A stretch of DNA of 64,000 bases from Niallia nealsonii. Lineage in GTDB: Bacteria > Bacillota > Bacilli > Bacillales > Cytobacillaceae. Positions 60,886 to 64,000 of this stretch are shown here, piece by piece. The notes beneath the pieces are model-generated. The model worked only from the letters and a program-made list of their open reading frames with translations. It made no database searches and was not told the DNA's origin. Where the stretch lies: the NCBI RefSeq assembly GCF_002835805.1, contig NZ_PISE01000007.1, positions 1 through 64,000 of the forward strand. Reading direction: 5' to 3'. Both the position numbers and the translations under genes were made by a program. Within the stretch, counting starts at the first letter, position 1. Every line of letters begins with the position of its first letter.

Positions 60886-61893
60886 CTATTCTTTTCCAGG
60901 TAAATATTTAGTTGTGAAAATATCATTTGCATCAAACGTTTTATCTAATAGTTTTAAATCATGCAATTGAGTAATAAGCGTTGCCCAACGCTCTTCTGTC
61001 ATATAACCTACTCCATTTGTTTCAGCATCTTTGCCATAGACAAAATCAGCTTGTGTTTCTGCCTCAAACTTTAAAGAATCTAATTCAATATCACTATTAT
61101 CCTTTTTGATCGCTTTATTTATCTCTTCATATGAATCTTTATAAGCATTCCAGCCTTCTACAAAGGATTCAGTAAATGCTTTAACAGTATCTTCATTTTC
61201 TTCTAGATAATCTTTTGACACATATAATACAACATTATATGGATCATAACCTGCATCTGAGATTAATTTTGTTTCTGTTTCAATATTCTCTTTTTCTAAG
61301 AAAAAAGGTTCTGATGTGACGAATGCTTGACTCACTGAATCTTTATTAGCAATAAAGTTAGTATGTTGGCCAGTATAAGCCATTTCTTTTACTTTACTTA
61401 AATCATATTTTGATTTTAAAAACTCCCAGTATGTAATACCCGGCTGAATATATACTTCTCTTCCATTTAATTCGTCAAAATCTTTAATTCCTTCTCCTTT
61501 ATGAAACATTAATGCTTGCGGACTTCCTTGCATAGCAGTTGCTACTGCCACTAAGTCAATCCCTTCATTTTTTGCCATAACAATTTGATCCGCATGTGCA
61601 AGTCCAAATTGTGCTTTACCTGATGCAACCATTTGGATAGAGGATACTTGAGGGCCTCCTGGTTCAATTGTTACATTTAAACCATTTTCTTTGAATATTC
61701 CGTCTTCTTGAGCCGCATAAACTCCACCATGCTGCGCTTTCGCAAACCAGTTTAAGACAATTTTTACATCTTTCGATTTTTCTGAATTTGTTCCTGCTGA
61801 CGTTTTTTCTGATTCTCCGCCGCCGCAAGCTGTAAGTGCGAATAAAAATACTAGTCCTAACAATAAATAATTAATTTTGCGCAATTTTTTCAT
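60886..61893 (-). CDS. NMT1/SsuA-type substrate-binding lipoprotein
   Basis: A 335-residue binding lipoprotein. The lipobox is LTAC (Cys23) followed by GGGES. The mature part is of the NMT1/THI5-like family: IVLNWFAKAQHGGVYAAQED, GPQVSSIQMVASGKAQFGLA. Relatives bind thiamine-pyrimidine precursors (ThiY), riboflavin or sulfonates, and the N-W-F-…-G start is closest to the pyrimidine/riboflavin group. No TPP or FMN riboswitch is seen upstream of the operon, so the ligand stays open. AGAGGGGG precedes the ATG. It is the last of three genes. Confidence 0.85.
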   Translation of the reverse strand: MKKLRKINYLLLGLVFLFALTACGGGESEKTSAGTNSEKSKDVKIVLNWFAKAQHGGVYAAQEDGIFKENGLNVTIEPGGPQVSSIQMVASGKAQFGLAHADQIVMAKNEGIDLVAVATAMQGSPQALMFHKGEGIKDFDELNGREVYIQPGITYWEFLKSKYDLSKVKEMAYTGQHTNFIANKDSVSQAFVTSEPFFLEKENIETETKLISDAGYDPYNVVLYVSKDYLEENEDTVKAFTESFVEGWNAYKDSYEEINKAIKKDNSDIELDSLKFEAETQADFVYGKDAETNGVGYMTEERWATLITQLHDLKLLDKTFDANDIFTTKYLPGKE

Positions 61894-61922
61894 AATATCC
61901 CCCTCTTTACTGTTATTTCTCT

Positions 61923-62783
61923 TTATTTTTCATTCTTCATCGCAGATTCATGCCATGATTTAAGCATCAAATAAGAAAATAAATTTACGATAAGATAAAA
62001 ACAAATTCCAAAAATTGCTGCAGCAATTCCACAGGCAAACAAATATGGAGTTTTTAACTGTACAGCTGCCACAGTAATTGCATAGCCTAAGCCGCCTTTT
62101 CCACCACCGATACCAGCTATATATTCACCAGTAATGGCACCAACAATAGATAGTGTGCTAGAAATTTTCAAACCTGTCATAATATATGGCATCGCAGCAG
62201 GAATACGAAGTTTCCACATCGTTTTCCATTTGGAAGCATTATATAATGTAAATAATTCCTGCATATTTTTATCAACAGAATTCAATCCCATTAGTGTATT
62301 AGAAACAATAGGAAAGAATCCAATTAAAAAAGAAATAATAACGATAGAGTTAAACCCTGAGCCAAACCAAATTACAACAATTGGTGCTACTGCAATAACA
62401 GGTATAGTTTGCAAAATAACTGCATATGGATAAATGCTAATTTCAAGAATTCTGGAACTAGCCAATACAACTGAAATAGCAATTCCAATGAAAGCACTTA
62501 ATAAAAATCCAATTAGAGACTCCGTAATCGTAATTCGTATAGCAGGCCATAGTAACGCCCAATCAGCTATTGCTGCATTGATTACATCTGTCGGCTTTGG
62601 CAAAATAAATGGTTTTATATCCAGCATCATCGGCACAAACTGCCATATAGAAAGAAATAGAACTAACGCTATAATCGGTCCTAAAAATGAACGTTTAAAG
62701 ATATTCCATACATTCGATGATTTTTTCTTCGGCTGTTCAACCACTACATTTTGACCTTTTGTTACTGCTGATTGTGTCATCAT
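61923..62783 (-). CDS. ABC importer permease (SsuC/ThiX type)
   Basis: A 287-residue BPD_transp_1 permease with about six helices and the EAA-like loop LFTLYNASKWKTMWKLRIPA near 175. It works with the binding protein and ATPase of the same operon. The frame extends to GTG 62807, overlapping the ATPase gene, but AAAGGAG 8 bases before the ATG at 62783 gives the better start and leaves a one-base gap. Confidence 0.88.
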   Translation of the reverse strand: MMTQSAVTKGQNVVVEQPKKKSSNVWNIFKRSFLGPIIALVLFLSIWQFVPMMLDIKPFILPKPTDVINAAIADWALLWPAIRITITESLIGFLLSAFIGIAISVVLASSRILEISIYPYAVILQTIPVIAVAPIVVIWFGSGFNSIVIISFLIGFFPIVSNTLMGLNSVDKNMQELFTLYNASKWKTMWKLRIPAAMPYIMTGLKISSTLSIVGAITGEYIAGIGGGKGGLGYAITVAAVQLKTPYLFACGIAAAIFGICFYLIVNLFSYLMLKSWHESAMKNEK

Positions 62784-62784
62784 A

Positions 62785-63564
62785 TTAAATGCTCCTTTCA
62801 ATCGCACTGTTTTCCAGACTATGGGATGCTAAATCCACATACTCATTAAATTGATTATCGATTCTTTCCCGCGGATAAGGGAGGTTTACATCAATAATGG
62901 ATGATAACCTTCCTGGTCTTGCAGACATCACGGCAATTTTTGTAGAAAGGAATACTGCTTCATACACATTATGTGTCACAAAAAGAATGGTTGTATTTTC
63001 TTTTTTCCAAATTTCTAACAATTCATTTTGCAAAGTTTGTCTTGTCATTTCATCTAATGCAGCAAATGGTTCATCCATTAAAAGCATTTTAGGTTTTGCT
63101 GCTAATGCTCGGGCGATAGAAACCCTCATTCTCATCCCACCTGAAAGCTGTCTAGGATATGATTTCACATGATCCTTTAGCCCCACCATCTCAAGCACTC
63201 TTAACGCTGTCTCTTTTTGGCTTTTCTTATTAGAGTTCCTTAATTCGAGTGGCAGCATCACATTATCTAGAACGGTTCTCCATGGAAGCAGATTAGCATC
63301 TTGAAAAACAAATGCTATATCATTGCTGTTTTTAATCACCTCTTTAGGAGTTTCCCCAAAAACTTCCACCTTCCCTCTTGTCGCTTCTCCTAAACCCGCT
63401 ACCATCCGCAGCGCAGTTGATTTTCCACATCCAGACGGACCTAAGAAACTAATAAATTCCCCTTCATTTATGCTTAAGTCCAAACCACTTAAAGCTACTG
63501 TACCTGTATTATAGATTTTATCCACTTGTTGAAATGATACGATTTGATTTTTATTAGCAGTCAA
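62785..63564 (-). CDS. ABC importer ATPase (SsuB/ThiZ type)
   Basis: A 259-residue ATPase: Walker A GPSGCGKSTALRM (about 40-52), Q-loop FVFQDANLLPW, signature LSGGMRMRVSIARAL, Walker B MLLMDEPFAALDE and H-loop VTHN. It matches the nitrate/sulfonate/thiamine-precursor ATPase group. The start is TTG at 63564, six bases after GGGAGGG. It leads the three-gene operon. Confidence 0.92.
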   Translation of the reverse strand: MTANKNQIVSFQQVDKIYNTGTVALSGLDLSINEGEFISFLGPSGCGKSTALRMVAGLGEATRGKVEVFGETPKEVIKNSNDIAFVFQDANLLPWRTVLDNVMLPLELRNSNKKSQKETALRVLEMVGLKDHVKSYPRQLSGGMRMRVSIARALAAKPKMLLMDEPFAALDEMTRQTLQNELLEIWKKENTTILFVTHNVYEAVFLSTKIAVMSARPGRLSSIIDVNLPYPRERIDNQFNEYVDLASHSLENSAIERSI

Positions 63565-64000
63565 TGTTATCCCTCCCCTTAATAATTGCCTAGTTCTTGA
63601 TTTTATTTTTTAAAGACATTTTGTTTGTCTACTATGTATGTTTCTATTTATTTCTTTCCAAATATTTAGACAGAATGATCTTGAAACTAGATTTCCGTCA
63701 TACTCAAACGTCGTTTAATATTACTTAAAATGTTATTTTTTATAACATAATCTGTGATATAACTTCATTTTATACAGTTAACAATAATTAATCATTAGGT
63801 TTTTTTACGAAATGATCAGAATTTTTTGTATAATATGACTAGTAAAAAAGTATTGCAATAGCTATTCATTGTCGAACACGTAATATTTTCTCACATTAAG
63901 TATCCGTCCTTGCTTGCCCTCTTCTATTCTACGCCCTACTAGACTCAGAAAAAGATTATCCTAGGAAGAAAAATCGAAATAAAGAGAACTGAAGACAAAA
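63565..64000. other. Intergenic region at the window edge
   Basis: 436 bp upstream of the importer operon. A TATAAT at 63829-63834 with a poor TTACGA at 18 bases could be a plus-strand promoter for a gene beyond the window. No riboswitch, tRNA or reading frame with a ribosome-binding site is seen. Confidence 0.4.

Noticed and set aside
63565-64000. TPP or FMN riboswitch upstream of the NMT1-type importer
   Set aside because: Neither CTGAGA with ACCTG-type motifs nor the FMN aptamer pattern is present on the minus strand.
1-64000. CRISPR array, tRNA or rRNA genes, insertion sequences
   Set aside because: No regularly spaced repeats, cloverleaf-like sequences, rRNA motifs or transposase frames were seen on either strand.

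Overview
The window is a low-GC, low-copy-number chromosomal segment of an endospore-forming member of the Bacillaceae. The evidence for this is a complete liaIH/liaFSR envelope-stress locus, a GerA/GerB/GerC germinant-receptor operon, a SpoVB/YkvU-type sporulation flippase, a B. subtilis-like thiO-thiS-thiG-thiF cluster behind a TPP riboswitch, YfmL, SasA (YwaC), YlbL-type and RsbRD-type proteins, strong AGGAGG ribosome-binding sites and frequent TTG starts. The gene content fits a Niallia/Cytobacillus-like Bacillus, but genus is inference. I see no rRNA, tRNA, CRISPR array, prophage or insertion sequence.

Layout: 0-2.6 kb, small membrane protein, orphan ECF sigma factor, flippase. 2.6-6.5 kb, cell-envelope stress system: LiaI and LiaH effectors, then LiaF-LiaS-LiaR, the two halves split by repeat elements. 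6.7-10.8 kb, thiazole branch of thiamine synthesis under a TPP riboswitch with a visible terminator/antiterminator switch. 10.9-16.6 kb, germinant receptor (C, A, B, a second B and a two-helix small protein). 16.9-25.6 kb, DEAD-box helicase, small alarmone synthetase, heterodimeric ABC exporter, HAD phosphatase and aspartokinase. 26-31 kb, AzlCD exporter with a divergent regulator, and an ATP-grasp/alpha-E/transglutaminase cassette of unknown product. 31.8-40.7 kb, GlnRS, a TPR protein with a decayed dynamin-type GTPase domain, a YlbL-like protease, and a MocR regulator facing a racemase. 40.8-47.4 kb, RsbRD-like stressosome protein, CatE/CatR-like quinone-stress pair, an MHYT-GGDEF-EAL c-di-GMP protein and a methyltransferase. 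47.5-59 kb, an oligosaccharide regulon: two GH13 alpha-glucosidases, a YesMN-type two-component system and an ABC importer. 59-63.6 kb, chemoreceptor and an NMT1-type ABC importer.

The genes work together most clearly at 47-59 kb. A nearly identical element of about 45 bp lies upstream of both the glucosidase genes (minus strand) and the importer operon (plus strand), in the same orientation relative to each. This suggests that the AraC-type response regulator between them drives uptake and hydrolysis together. The two ends of this regulon each carry a copy of a candidate small RNA with a C-rich hairpin loop and its own terminator.

Other items to check: a family of structured intergenic repeats (at least seven copies or fragments) that supplies the last codons of one ABC exporter gene and the stop of another gene; a G9 tract inside gerC that could vary in phase; a possible 1-base frame break at the start of sasA; and a second hairpin repeat family flanked by near-identical terminators.
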